Source: Cydia pomonella (taxonomy: Eukaryota > Arthropoda > Insecta > Lepidoptera > Tortricidae). Taken from it: 64,000 nucleotides of DNA. The translations under genes and the position numbers were made by a program. Positions within the stretch are counted from its first letter, which is position 1; every line of letters begins with the position of its first letter. The notes under the pieces were generated by a model that was not told the origin of the DNA, did no database searches, and saw nothing but the letters and a program-made list of their open reading frames with translations. The stretch lies in the NCBI RefSeq assembly GCF_033807575.1, contig NC_084706.1, positions 26,333,204-26,397,203 on the forward strand, in the 5' to 3' direction. Positions 43,545-54,925 of this stretch are shown piece after piece.

Positions 43545-44334
43545 CCTAAGAACCTTAACCGAGAGCAGTTATTTATTGTTTTGAATGATTCACGGTTAGT
43601 TTCATTCACTAGACTTAAATCGACCGGTCGAACGAACGGTCTACACAACTTTGACACCCACCCGCTGTCTCCAGTTACCCGTGAACAAGATGCATGTAAT
43701 TGCGTCGAAATATCGGGAGCTCAATGGAAACGACAGTTATCAATTGTTGATCTACATGTTTCTGCGTGAGTAATACTGAAAGTTTCTGGAATGAGCCATT
43801 TAGAGGTCACGCAATGAAAATGTTTATTTGTTGAAAATATAACTTATTGTCTATTTTTAGATACAATTTGTTCGGTTATGAATTGTATTTTCGGAATGCC
43901 GTTTGAAAATTATATGTCACATTGATTTTATTTGTCAGAAAGATTTATTTTTTTATTTTTATGATTCCAGGAACTTTCCTAAGTATTTAGGGGAAATCGG
44001 GACACCAACGGGAGAGGTATACATTTCAAATTTAATTAAATTGAATTTTGAGAAATTGTTTATTTCTCCCATCAGTGCAAATTTCCCGGTCTGGTCCTAT
44101 TCTCATCGTACATATTTACTGACTCGGACATACACACAGTAAAACAGGAAGTGTTAATTACTAAATATCCGATCCGATTGTGAAATCGGCACGTGTTTCG
44201 AGTAATCGAAATCTGATACGATTGGTCAGATTACCGCGTGGCGTGAATCACATATGGCAGCAATTCATAGCTATTAGAATTCGGTATTAGGTGTCGTATA
44301 TAGGTAGCGCAATCTGGGGTAAATTAAAAAATAT
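43545..44334. other. No feature recognised
   Basis: Nothing supported. Confidence 0.4.
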
Positions 44335-44575
44335 TAAAATCCACTTCCCTGTTTCCGACTGACCTGAAATTTTGCATGCATATGTAATTCGGGTGACAAT
44401 GCAATATTATGGGACCATCGAGCTGATCTGATGATAGAGACAGGAGGTAGCCATAGGAACTCTGTGATAAAACAACGCAACCTAATTGTGTTTGGAGTTT
44501 TTAGAATTAGCTCGATGAGTATTAGTCGTCTGTCTAAAAAGTACAGTCAGCGATAAAAGCTTGTGACACTGACAA
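44335..44575. repeat. Repeat family I, copy 2 (uninterrupted)
   Basis: Homologue of 28950-29340 without MITE H; the site reads CTGAAATTTTGCATGC at 44366-44381. Confidence 0.75.
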
Positions 44576-44604
44576 AAATGACATTTTTGAAAAAAAAAAT
44601 TACT

Positions 44605-44970
44605 AAAAGAAGACTTTTTGCAATAACTCAGCGACTGGACCGATCATGTTCGCTATAATTTTCATTCAAAGTATTTATATACGATTTTTTTCTTATTTTT
44701 TAGACCCATGGTACAAAAGATAGAAGGGGAAGGGGGTTACACATTTTTTTTCTTTCGGAGTGATTATTTCCGAAAATATTAACTTATCAAAAAAAAAATT
44801 GTTTCCTTATTCGTTCTGAAAGACCTATCCAACGACCCACACCATTGGCTTAATAAAAAGAAAAAAAATTAAGTGATCGCCAGCAAACGACCAGACGAGC
44901 CGCCTCATCGGAAGCGGTCACCGTCGCCCATGGACGCGTTGCCGACCCTTGAGGACCCTGAACGAGCAGT
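44605..44970 (-). repeat. Family E interior fragment, then LINE-type tail
   Basis: 44605-44870 matches the interior of family E (TTTTGCAATAACTCAG, GATCATGTTCGCTATA). 44875-44970 resembles the LINE tail at 38785 (GTCGCCCATGGACGCGTTGC). Confidence 0.55.
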
Positions 44971-45565
44971 ACAATGTTATTGTCAAGTGTCAATTGTCAG
45001 CATGAAAAAAGAGCCTGGCGGATGTATCTGGTAGATAAAAATGACGGGACTTAGGCGCCAACATGTCTGCCGAAGATCTGTTACACTAAATCAATATTTA
45101 TGTTCTATGTTCTAACATATGCACAATTAACATACTAACGGTACTCTGCTGATTATTTCCCTTACTATACATTTTAGCGAACATTTTACGATGATAGACG
45201 GTCTGGTGCAACTGCTCCTATAAACCTACACTGAAAAACATTAGCAACCGGTGCCCGAGTTTAATCATTCCCAACGCCTGCAAAACTTCAAGTCCAATTC
45301 ACCAAAATAAACTGAGACATCGATCTCAACAACTATTCCTAATCATAACCAGCATTAAAACTGGTTTCTCTAGTCGTTCGAATCTGTAAGCGTTTGTAAT
45401 GATGTCGTCAAGTTCTTTTGTTTATTTACAAGTGCCGAGCCGGTGAAGGGACGCAGGTATGCGCAGGCGCCGCGGGGCAAGGGAAGGGGGAGGGGAGGGC
45501 CGACAGCTGCGTGCTGGTATTGCCAGATTTATCGAAATGTTGTGCCAAAATATAAATGAGTAAAA
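44971..45565. other. No feature; G-rich patch
   Basis: A purine-rich stretch (GGGAAGGGGGAGGGGAGGG) at about 45478. No gene. Confidence 0.35.
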
Positions 45566-45705
45566 CTAGTATTACTAGTACTACTAGTATTAGTAGTAGT
45601 AGTAGTAGTGGGTATAGTGATACACATATTTATTTACCACCACTGTAATCAGTTTGAAATACCTATACTCACGAATAAAAACACTTTGAACTTTGAACTT
45701 TGGAA
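45566..45705 (+). repeat. (AGT)n microsatellite and LINE-like tail
   Basis: Imperfect AGT/ACT triplets at 45566-45610. 45620-45705 ends CGAATAAAAACACTTTGAAC, a LINE-like 3' end. Confidence 0.5.
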
Positions 45706-45806
45706 ACCACAAATATAATGGCTCATAGTATAATTGACTATGAAGTTACAAAAATTTGGCTTTTATAGAATTTATCAATAACCACGGGAATATAGCATAA
45801 TAAAGT

Positions 45807-45844
45807 ACACCCGCCATTCTGACTGTCAGGATGGCGGGTGTACT
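45807..45844. repeat. Near-perfect hairpin
   Basis: GTACACCCGCCATTCTGAC meets its inverse GTCAGGATGGCGGGTGTAC with a one-base gap and one mismatch. The same end recurs singly at 46004-46023. Confidence 0.7.
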
Positions 45845-46223
45845 GTTTTTTAGTGATAACTTTAAGTACCGTGAGGTACAATTTTTTTTAAAGGAGGTAC
45901 ATGTAATTTATAAAATTATACAATAAATGATTATGATTATGATTACTAAATAGTACAAATTAGGTACAAAAATGTGGTATGGTTTTCATTTAATTTTATT
46001 TAGGTACACCCGCCATTCTGACTCTCACTTTGATCCGACTTCGAACTTACATTACTATGTACATCGTTTTCAATTTTATAATTCCCTAAAAGTTTGCAAA
46101 ATCCACATATTCAATTAAAGTTTTCATTTTAAACTCCTGAGGCCCAGAAGAACTTGTATTTTATTTTTTTATTTGAAACTCAGTTGCTTAACTCAATAAA
46201 AGTTAGGTACTCTAAAAAAAAAG

Positions 46224-46535
46224 CGCCGGTGGCCTAACGGTAAGAGCATGGACTTGCAATCCGGAGGTCGCGGGTTCAAATCCTAGCCCAGCTCGAATCA
46301 ATGAGTTTTTCGGAACTTATGTATTAAATATCATTTGACATTTACCAGTCGCTTTTCGGTGAAGGAAAACATCGTGAAGAAACCGGACTAATCCCAACAA
46401 GGCCTAGTTTGCCCTCTGGGTTGGAAGGTCAGATGGCAGTCGATTTTGTAAAAACTAGTGCCTACGCCAAATCTTGGGATTAGTTGTCAAGCGGACCCCA
46501 GGCTCCCATGAGCCGTGGCAAAATGCCGGGACAAC
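46224..46535 (+). mobile_element. SINE2, near full length
   Basis: Head GCCGGTGGCCTAACGGTAAG and GGTTCAAATCC, body, tail GCGAGGAAGAAGA, with A-runs on both sides that may be the target duplication. Confidence 0.8.
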
Positions 46536-47110
46536 GCGAGGAAGAAGACAAAAAAAAATTATATCACGAGGATAAAGTAAATGTGATTTTTTTCGGCTAG
46601 TCAAGTTTTCCGAGACAACAATTTTTTTCAACAGTAGATACTTAATTCTACATATCAGTGAAATGTTTTTCCAATTTATGCGTTTACAAACCACAACTAA
46701 GGATTAAAATCAGGAAATATACGGATTATTCCAAATACCTGGTAACACTGCACGCTCGGCGTTGCGTACACGCACCGCCATGAATGTTTACAAACTCCGA
46801 GGGATAGCTTGGGCTGCTCATAAATATCTATACAAATTTACACCTTTTTCCATCGACATAAGGAGAACAAATGTATATATATTAATGAATTCAATATGCG
46901 GGCTGGAAACGTGTTTCGTATGCCGGTGTCATTTCGAACACGGCTCAGTTGAACCAGATGCAATTACCTAAACTTTAGAAATACATTCTCGATTATTCCA
47001 CAGACTAATCTGCGTATTCGAAGAGCATTTTGCTCGAATTAGAGCTCATATTGGAGCAATGTGAAAGGAATATTAGATTTATACATTTCTGCATTTCGCG
47101 CATGTTTACT
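46536..47110. other. No feature recognised
   Basis: Short frames only. Confidence 0.4.
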
Positions 47111-47320
47111 AGTGTCCGACTGAATCGAAACCAGGTTTTTTGGCGAAACCGAGGGTCCGATATTGCTCTAGTTTCGGCCGAAGGTTCGGTTTCGAATTAA
47201 ATATGATTTTTATGCCGAAACCTGCCGAAACTTTGGCCGGACAATACCGAAAATACAGTTTCGGCGAGGCCGAGAGGTTTGGCAGTGTTTTGGACAAAAC
47301 AGAAAATTCGGTCGGACACA
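47111..47320. mobile_element. hAT-like repeat with TTTCGGC motifs, copy 2
   Basis: Ends GTGTCCGACTGAAT and ATTCGGTCGGACAC are inverted with one mismatch. About 210 bp. No 8-bp duplication found at the edges. Confidence 0.6.
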
Positions 47321-47369
47321 ACAACATATTTATTTACATGTATTAAGAACATACGTATAATAGATACGG

Positions 47370-47445
47370 ACTTTTTTTAGCCCAATAAGGCCTATAGTTT
47401 CTCCCGTGGGTTGGAATTGGAAGGTCAGATTCAGATAGCAGCTTT
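47370..47445 (+). mobile_element. SINE2 fragment
   Basis: CCCAATAAGGCCTATAGTTT and TTGGAAGGTCAGAT match the SINE2 body. Confidence 0.45.
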
Positions 47446-47526
47446 GATAAAAAAGAGGATTTGATGCGGAACTCGACGTTACTTCGAAAACAGTTCCAAA
47501 TTGTGTGAAATTTCACAATAAATTTT

Positions 47527-47747
47527 AAATAAAATAAATATTATAGGACATTATTATACAAATTGACTGTCCCACAGTAAGCTCAATAAGGCTTATGTTG
47601 TGGGTACTTAGATAATGATACGAGATTAAATAAATATGAACAGGAACAAATATTCGTGCTCATCACACAAATAAATGCCCTTACCAGGATTTGAACCCGA
47701 GACAATCGGTTTCATAGTCCACTACCCACTAGGCCAGTCAGGTCATC
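47527..47747 (-). mobile_element. SINE1 copy
   Basis: Head at the right, AAATA tail at the left. AAATTTT flanks both sides (47520-47526 and 47748-47754), a plausible duplication. Confidence 0.75.
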
Positions 47748-47754
47748 AAATTTT

Positions 47755-48210
47755 GCAGTAATTACCAGGATTTCTCCGCCGGATCTTCGATACAATTTGG
47801 ACCCAGATTGTACTGCCTACACTGCTTTCGAAGACTACTCATCCGCGATTGCACAAATATTTCGATATATATATAACCAGTCATCACCGTTATTACACTA
47901 TCAATAGGGTTTAAATCTACACTGAACATATATATGGCCTGGTCAAATTGTTTGACTATTAGATCCTATATCGGTATCTAAACATGGCCGCCCGCGACCA
48001 CCGGCCATGTAGGCGGATTGCGACAGGCCACACACTTTCCCAACCTACAAGTTCTAGAGATTGCTCACCGGATATGTAAAGTTGACTAATTTATATTTTG
48101 ACTGCATTTGCATTGTAGTAACTTGTGATGTAACGTTTAAAGGTATTTGCGAAAAAAACTAAAGTTGAGCGTCTTGGCTTGTTGCACTGTTGGAATGTTC
48201 GCGTTGTAAA
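47755..48210. other. No feature recognised
   Basis: Nothing supported. Confidence 0.35.
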
Positions 48211-48307
48211 CAATGGCGACGCCAGGGGGGGGGGGGGGGGGCACAGGGGGCAGCTGCCCCCTATAGATAATGTAACTAAATGTATGCCCCCTCGCCTCCG
48301 CCATTGC
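48211..48307. mobile_element. Small MITE with G17 run
   Basis: CAATGGCG and CGCCATTG ends, a run of 17 G at 48225-48241, and GGGGGCAGCTGCCCCC, a palindrome. About 97 bp. Confidence 0.5.
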
Positions 48308-48590
48308 AACTTGCAAAAAATGTTGACATGACTTACTGCATATTAGTTCCGGAAATGTATCCGGTGCGATGAGTGAAGATGATGTGTAAAGGAAATTCAT
48401 ACAGTCTTACACACCTAGGCCTTTAGAACTTTCTTTTGTTTTTAAACGTCAATTTGGACACAACACGTCTTGGCATTTAACCATCAAATAGTAGTAGATT
48501 TGTAATTGGTTTATACTCGTAGCTGTGTAAACCTACGAATAAACGAAATTGACTATTTTTTTTTCATTGCAAGTTTCAGAAAAGCACTAT
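48306..48590. mobile_element. Family N MITE, copy 2
   Basis: Matches 18580-18905 but keeps only one arm of the 24-bp hairpin (AGCTGTGTAAACCTACGAAT). Confidence 0.65.
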
Positions 48591-49206
48591 ACCTACAATA
48601 CAAATCTCGGCGAGAAACAGGGTTGCCGGCCGCGTATCCCAATCAGTCTAATATTTACTTGGCCTGCACCCTTCATATCCCGGCCTTTATCAATGAGCTC
48701 CAAAGATAGCTCCCCCCTTACCCCCCCCCCCCCCCCCCCCGAAAACAAATATCTATCTATACAGGGGGTTCACTTATCTCTACAGCTGACTGTACTATTA
48801 ATTTAAAAATTACATTATGAAACGCGGTCATTTAGAAGCAAAATGTACGAATACACCATGCGCCCATATGTGGTGGGTAATATTACTCACACTCCGGAAA
48901 TGCTCGTGTGCATAATAAATAAACTATCGAATTCCCATATATTGTTGTAACGGAAACTAACAGATGTTAATGGTCCTATTGAATGGATTAAATATTTGAA
49001 GATGACGTTAATACGCTTCCATTTTTTTGGTTAGTATAATTAGTGGGAAGTTCTTACATACTTTAGAACGCTACCCATACGTTGTGTGGTGGTGTTAATG
49101 AGTAACTCGTGTTTCAATAGACATTTTTGTTGGATAAACAGAAAAATATGGAAAATGCAACAAAAATAGATATGTCTTGTATGGTTCAGTGAAAACTTTT
49201 AAAATT
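48591..49206. other. No gene; C20 run
   Basis: 48591-48710 continues sequence shared with 18905-18965 (TTTACTTGGCCTGCA). C20 run at 48721-48740. The rest shows nothing. Confidence 0.4.
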
Positions 49207-49557
49207 GGACCCGGGTATGTCCTTAAACTACGTCCAAAAGAGAGGTATGGGCAATGTGAATGTCATCTCGCCTTGTGTGGTAGGGCACAGCACAGCAGAT
49301 GTCATTCCAGATCTAGAGCAGAGCCCAACTGGGGAAGTACCTCCACCTTACAGAAAACCGCAGCCAAATAACACTTGACCCTACTCATAAGTGTTGTGTG
49401 AGTAAGGTTGCCAGAGCTCAACGAGGGGGGTGGGGTTAGGGTCGGCAACACGCATGTAACTCCTCTCGAGTTGCAGGTGTACATAGGCTACGGAGACTGC
49501 TTACCATCAGGCAGGCCGTATGCTTGTTTGCCACCGACGTAGTATAAAAAAAAAAAC
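49207..49557 (+). mobile_element. Family C, full copy
   Basis: Runs from GACCCGGGTATGTCCTTAAA to the A-run after GACGTAGTAT. Both ends agree with 24888-25245. Confidence 0.75.
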
Positions 49558-50039
49558 TATACCAGGCTACAAAAATTCCGGGAACGTCAAAGGTTTTCGC
49601 AATTCGAATGAATTCATTTATAATGTGTCCAACTGTGCATGAAATTTGGCAGCTGGCTACATGTACACGTTTTATGAAATTAAACTCTATAGGCGACAGA
49701 AAGCTCAGTTGAATCTGTTCTTGAGTCTGATTTCGCAGTTTTTACCGTCTGGTTTAAAACTCGCACAACTAAAGGTCGATTAAACGTTTAATGAATTAAC
49801 GTGACGAAAAAACGAGTAAACGTATAACCAACAAGGGTATATTTAAGGTTATTTTTATTCCAGCACTACTTTCATTCTGCTAAGTAATTGTCGAGGGCCA
49901 TTAGATCATGCGCAGCGTGAGACTTTTACCTATACCCGTTCTGAGACTTGACTATTCATAAAACTCATTTTCCGTCCTTTATAATTTGACAGCAAGATTT
50001 ATAAAAACTATGCATCAGTGCTTCAATCGAAGAATATCG
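49558..50039. other. No feature recognised
   Basis: Nothing supported. Confidence 0.35.
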
Positions 50040-50684
50040 CCTGCGGCGGCATGTCATAAGAAGGTCGCCTGACTGAATACGTAGGCAACAGAGCCCTTTG
50101 CTTTGCCAGGCCCAAACAGGAAAGGCAAAGCAAGGCAGTGGTGGCGCAATGTTATCGCCAAAGATTTGAACGTCTGTGGAGAACGAACCCCTGAAGACGA
50201 TGTCCAGGATAGAGCGAAGTGCAGTGGCGTAGCTAGGCGCGGGCAAAATGGGCCCTCACTCACGGCCCTCGCACTTAAAGGGTCTCGCGGAAACTAATCT
50301 CGAAATCTTGGGACTGACTTTGAAAGAAAAGGGCCTCGCAGATGCGATTTCGCCCTCGGCTATACTCTGTATCTTTAGGTATTTAAATAAACAAACATTT
50401 TGTACATTTTCGGGTAGTCATAACATTTATTGGTTAACTAACCAAATACAAAACCACCTGGATCTGTCACTGAACGACCTGACTTTAACCTACATTATTT
50501 GATCATGTAATGTTTTTCATCTACCCTCATCTGGCTTAAGGAGCCATTTGAGGGTAGATTTTGTTTACTTTTATTTAAATATACTTACAGGGTATAGATT
50601 ACTTCACGCTACGCCACTGGCGAAGTGGAAGGAGAAAAGCAGGAAAGCGGACCCAGCCACAGTACGGGACACACGCTAGAAGGA
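50040..50684 (+). pseudogene. LINE RT C-terminal remnant split by a hAT MITE
   Basis: Left part reads LRRHVIRRSPD, then after a frame change WWRNVIAKDLNVCGERTPED and VQDRAK. The right part, after the insert, continues with AKWKEKSRKADPATVRDTR and a stop. Together they match the end of a non-LTR polymerase. The split falls within the DRAKW box, so the insertion came after this LINE arrived. Confidence 0.8.
50222..50619. mobile_element. hAT MITE with 8-bp target duplication
   Basis: 398 bp. Ends CAGTGGCGTAGC and GCTACGCCACTG are exact inverse copies. GCGAAGTG precedes (50214-50221) and follows (50620-50627). An 8-bp duplication and CAGTGG-type ends are diagnostic for hAT. The open frames inside show no transposase. 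A fragment related to its interior lies at 58135-58205. Confidence 0.9.
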
Positions 50685-51202
50685 TGGTGATGCGTTATAG
50701 CTTCACTGGTTTACTTGCTTGCAGCAGTTGCAGCGTTGTAATCTTTTTGAATTGCTGTTAGTATAAACAGTTATGGCAGAGGCTGGCCCGTCCGCTCATT
50801 AAAATATCATTTCGCAGATTTTAAGGCAATATGAGTCCAGGTACTTAAAAAGGAGCTTGGAATATTCTAGCTTATTTCATGAAAATATTATATCTATGAG
50901 TTTTCTGTTCAACCAATGGTGCGTGGGTAGAAGGCGAGTAAAACTACCTGTCCTTCTTTATTAATCCATCCCTGGTGTGCCGGGTGCGGGACAGTCCCTA
51001 TACCATCTTGAGAATGATAGCAGACGAGCCAGACTGTCCCATAATGCTCCACTGTGCGGGACTTCATTCAACAAGTGTGATACAGTGGTAGCTAAACTTG
51101 AAAATTTGGCTGCTTTGGATGCCTTATATCACCACTATTTTGGCATAACACACAACGCATATTACATATATCTAAGGTCGGGCCTTATGGGCATTAGGAA
51201 TG
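50685..51202 (+). other. No clear gene; one weak domain-like segment
   Basis: 51060-51190 translates to VVAKLENLAALDALYHHYFG. This faintly resembles a repeated YH-containing domain of unclassified mobile elements. No catalytic motif. Confidence 0.25.
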
Positions 51203-51350
51203 GTGTTAGTTCAGTGGTGTCAATCACGAATTCGAGCCAATCGTGCAGTCTAACTCAACTAGTTCTGCCCAATCGCGCGCGTGGTGCGAACTCATCAACC
51301 AATCACGTTGTGGCAGTAGACTAGACTGCACGATCGTGTGAGTGACACCG
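51203..51350. mobile_element. MITE family D, most complete copy
   Basis: GTGGTGTCAATCACGAATTC at the left and GTGTGAGTGACACCGCTGCG at the right are inverted ends, with GTGCAGTCTAA facing TAGACTGCAC. Confidence 0.7.
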
Positions 51351-51961
51351 CTGCGCTGTACTGGCCCCATTTTTATTGCCCGTAAGGCCCGTTTCCGCTT
51401 ACATTTACTAATGACTAGATTCCATGTGGATGAGATCCTCAAACCATCGTCCAGATTAAAACTTAAAACGGTTGAATACGATGGACCTATTTGAAATTTT
51501 AAGATCTGTAATTTACCGTGTTCATGCAAATAAATAATTTTGAATTTATAATTCGAATTTGAACGTCGGAGGTATTATGAAGTATACGTGATTGAGTTGT
51601 AGTATATTATAAAAATAAATTAGGTACATATACCTTAAATCTGTTTATAACCCTCACTTCATTGGCTAACCATCTATCCGAAGGAATTCGGAATTCGGCT
51701 TCATTATCCCGCTGAAGAATGCGGGCGAAATTAATGGGCCTTTGATCCGCAGCTGTCTTGTCTGTTAGAGCCCTGCAATTACGCCATCGACTTTCTAAAC
51801 AGGATATTGCGAGTTCTATAGATAAAGGGTAAAATATACCATAGCACTAAAACCAGCCTACCGTGAACCACATTCGACGTGTTGCATCTCTGTCGCACTT
51901 GTAAATTTATACGTATGTGTGACAGCAATTTCGGGGTTGGCCCCATAGTTAAAGTTGTTAA
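51351..51961. other. No gene; LINE-like tail and half of MITE R
   Basis: A LINE-like end GCAAATAAATAATTTTGAAT lies near 51526-51545. 51860-51940 matches half of the MITE at 53226. Confidence 0.4.
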
Positions 51962-52450
51962 GAGCATCCTAGCTGAGCAACTTTTCAAATCTCGAATTTT
52001 TGAAGCTATGTTTCTGTCGCGCTGCGGTGGCCGGGAGTGTGTGCGTGCGATAAGAACTGCAGCTCGGACTAAAATTCCCAAGCAAAAAACTAAAAAATCG
52101 AGGTTTCGCTCTCGACTGTTTCCTCCTCCAAAACGCAACCAATCATTATTAAATTTTGGAAACTGCAAGAGGAATAAATAATATATGCCGCCATGTTTAG
52201 ATTTTTTGGATATTTGTTGTCATATTTGTAAACTGCGCCTCTTTTTGCAGCCAATTCAATTGAGCCATTTTGGCGATTTTCAAGGCACTGTAAGTTTCTT
52301 CAAAACAAAATAATCCACAAAAGCAAAACATAGCGGCACAAATATTAATGATATTGATCTTATTTGAAAAAATCATTGCTCTAGGTTAAAAATCCAGGGA
52401 GAAAACAGTCGAGAGCGTTTGTATGGAAAAATAGCAACTGGGAATTCCTC
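51962..52450 (-). mobile_element. TTAA-flanked MITE G3
   Basis: Cleanest member of the G family: 489 bp, ends GAGCATCCTAGC and GGAATTCCTC, TTAA on both sides (51958-51961 and 52451-52454). No transposase. piggyBac-like by its target site. Confidence 0.85.
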
Positions 52451-53043
52451 TTAAGTATGACCATCACATTCATTCATCCCTCAAAGTATGTTCTGACATA
52501 AAAAAATAGCCTGTTTATGGACAAAGTTTCCAATAGAGTTTTTACTTCGAAATTGCTCCATACATATGACGACTGACACATATCATTGGAAGTTATCCCT
52601 TCGTCATAAATATACCCCGCCCGCAGCATTAAATATTACCCAAGAATTTTCCGCAGTAGGTATGCTTTCGCAATCGGATTGTAACGTATCGGGAGTCTAA
52701 GATCTTGGCCCGAGTGGACGCTGGAAGCGGAGCGTACGGCGGGGCGTGTAGCGTGGCGTCGGGTGCACAAGTGTTGTGAGCACTGTGCTCAGTGCTCACA
52801 TCACTGCTGCTGTGTGCACTAAGGCCGCTCCTATACGTTTGCATGTGTTTATTATGCACGTCACCCCGCCCCGCTGCACGCTCAACTCGAGCGTTTGTTG
52901 TAGCCGACGTTGTATCTGTGCATATTCATGAAAAAAATACTGACGGAATGAACGGAGTCATTTTATTAAGGAAATTGACGCCACAGTAATGCAGCTGTAA
53001 TAATGAAAATCCGAATGAGTCTTAGGATAGCTTGGTACCGAAT
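52451..53043. other. No gene; GC-rich patch
   Basis: 52700-52900 is GC-rich with GAGCGTACGGCGGGGCGTG facing CACCCCGCCCCGCTGCACGC, perhaps a decayed GC-rich MITE. The hairpin GAGCACTGTGCTC lies at 52778. Confidence 0.4.
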
Positions 53044-53149
53044 TATAGTTCGTGTCATCCACGATGACGCGCAGATTTGTCAAATCTAACCTTTAATAAC
53101 ATGACGATACGAATCAAGGCACGCGTCTTCGTGAATGACACGGTCTATA
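53044..53149. mobile_element. MITE family O, copy 3
   Basis: See 10131 and 31168. ATAGTTCGTGTCATCCACGA at the left, TCGTGAATGACACGGTCTAT at the right. Confidence 0.75.
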
Positions 53150-53225
53150 CTTTTAAAACTTAGTATAGAACTGAATAATGTAAAGGCTCTTTCATCTGCT
53201 CGCATAAATCTTGTGTAGAAGCCCT

Positions 53226-53336
53226 GAGGTCCTACCGCGAAACACGTCCGACGTGTTGCTTCTCTGTCGTGCTTGTAAATTCGTACGTAAGTGGGACAGG
53301 GAGATAACACGTCGAACGTGGTTCGCGGTAGGCCCT
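53226..53336. mobile_element. MITE R, foldback
   Basis: AGGTCCTACCGCGAAACACG on the left, CGTGGTTCGCGGTAGGCCCT inverted on the right, arms about 45 bp. Confidence 0.75.
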
Positions 53337-53399
53337 CTGCAATCATGACTTGCTCCACTTTCTAAACGGGATATTAGCGAGTGTGTTCTGGCTTCTGAT

Positions 53400-53815
53400 T
53401 GGTTGCAAAAGCGTGGTTGAAAGTTCTAAATAAATATAAATAAAAAGTAAAAAGTAAAAGTAAAAATTGTTTATTTCAAAAAATATTCACTTGGATACAG
53501 TTTTTACTGACCTCCACACTAGGCTTTGCCTGTCCCGTGGAGGAGAGAATGATAACCCTAAATATCTAGTAATACAATAATGCTAATAACGAATAACAAG
53601 TTTAAATGAAATTATTAGACAAAATAGTATTAGAGAATTGAACAATGGGTAGGTACATTCGTTATTACAGGGAAGACTAAATTGTAAAACTAGACGATAT
53701 ATATTTAATATAGTGAAAGAAGATAGAGAAATAGAGATAAAGATAAAGTAAAATAAAATTGTTGCCTTCTATTAACTTAATAAAGTAAAATATTAGGATA
53801 GAATAAGAGTTGTGC

Positions 53816-53872
<57 letters not shown>

Positions 53873-54190
53873 TGTGCGAGTGTGTGTGTGGGACTGGGAT
53901 GCATAGAAGTGCATATGTTTGTGTTCATATGAGTATGCAAGTGTGTATTAGTATGGTATCCTTATGAGGTTCTCTGTCTCTGAATAGGATAGGTGCATCA
54001 TGCACTTTATTAGTAGCTTTTTTGCTTCAATTACTGAGTGTTCCTGAAATTTATAAAGCCTGATTAATCGGTTGTAGATACGGGGATACAAGAAAATTGC
54101 AAAGCGGTGTGAAAATGAAGTGTTGACGGAATAGGTACATATTTGAGTCGTTCCACGGGTAAAGGTTGATTATGGCGGTTGGCGTACAAT
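53400..54190 (-). mobile_element. LINE 3' end with (CA)n in the untranslated region
   Basis: The minus strand near 54130-53960 encodes FSHRFAIFLYPRIYNRLI and CMMHLSYSETENLIR, the closing residues of a jockey-like polymerase. The 3' untranslated region has a (CA)n tract at about 53817-53870 (minus strand) and ends in AATAAACAATTTTTAC followed by repeats of TTTACTTTT. 5' truncated, RT core absent. Confidence 0.75.
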
Positions 54191-54677
54191 AAGCCCATCC
54201 ATCCGCCTGCAGATCGCTATACAAATGACAAAAGGAATTAGAAACAAGTTGTTTTGTGAATCAGCAAGGGAATCCTAAACTCCACCTGTAGCGAACCGGT
54301 TCCCGTTTAGCTTTGTGCATACACAAACGTTCCACGCTGTTAACTGACCGTTTGTAACCCTTATTGTAAAGAGATAAGGTTCAACTAGGGTTATACTAGT
54401 CGAAATCAAACTGACGACCGGAGTTGCACTTCTCGTTCACACTCGCATGGTCGTAGGTAATGAGAGAGATAGTGATATGTCCCAGTTTTGCGGTGATGCA
54501 CAGTTAATGATACGCAGGGCTTCGGGCAAAGCCTGGGTCAAACAGAGCCTACAGTAATCCAGTAACCGTACAAGTGTGCACAGAGTCAAGCTTGAAATCA
54601 TTAAATATTCATGGTTGTTTACACAAAAAATAATTCTAAATTTCTAGCAGGGTGCGTTTACAAACTACTTTTCTGTT
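54191..54677. other. No feature recognised
   Basis: Nothing supported. Confidence 0.35.
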
Positions 54678-54925
54678 CTTCAGCCGGAAAGCGTCAACTT
54701 TCGACCCGCTGCGCTAAACGACGAAAAATTCTACCATACACCTTATGAAGCCGATGGGTCTAGGTTCGAATCCCGGAGGGCAATCATGGGTGTTTTCTAC
54801 ATTTAAGTATTTCTATACTATATTTATCGTTGTCTAAGTACCCACAACACAAGCCTTCTTGAGCTTATTGTGTTGTGGGGCTTAGTCAATTTGTGTAATA
54901 ATGTCCAATACTATTTTTTTTATTT
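54678..54925 (+). mobile_element. Palindrome X fragment, then SINE1
   Basis: 54678-54726 matches 12619-12671. 54738-54925 is a 5'-truncated SINE1 (GGTTCGAATCC, then TTATCGTTGTCTAAGTACCC and AATAATGTCCAATA). Confidence 0.7.

Noticed and set aside
48591..48800. Proline-rich protein segment
   Set aside because: Comes from the C20 homopolymer run.
52808..52989. Coding exon in a GC-rich patch
   Set aside because: Cys/Leu-rich translation reads across a GC-rich inverted repeat; no splice-bounded frame or domain.
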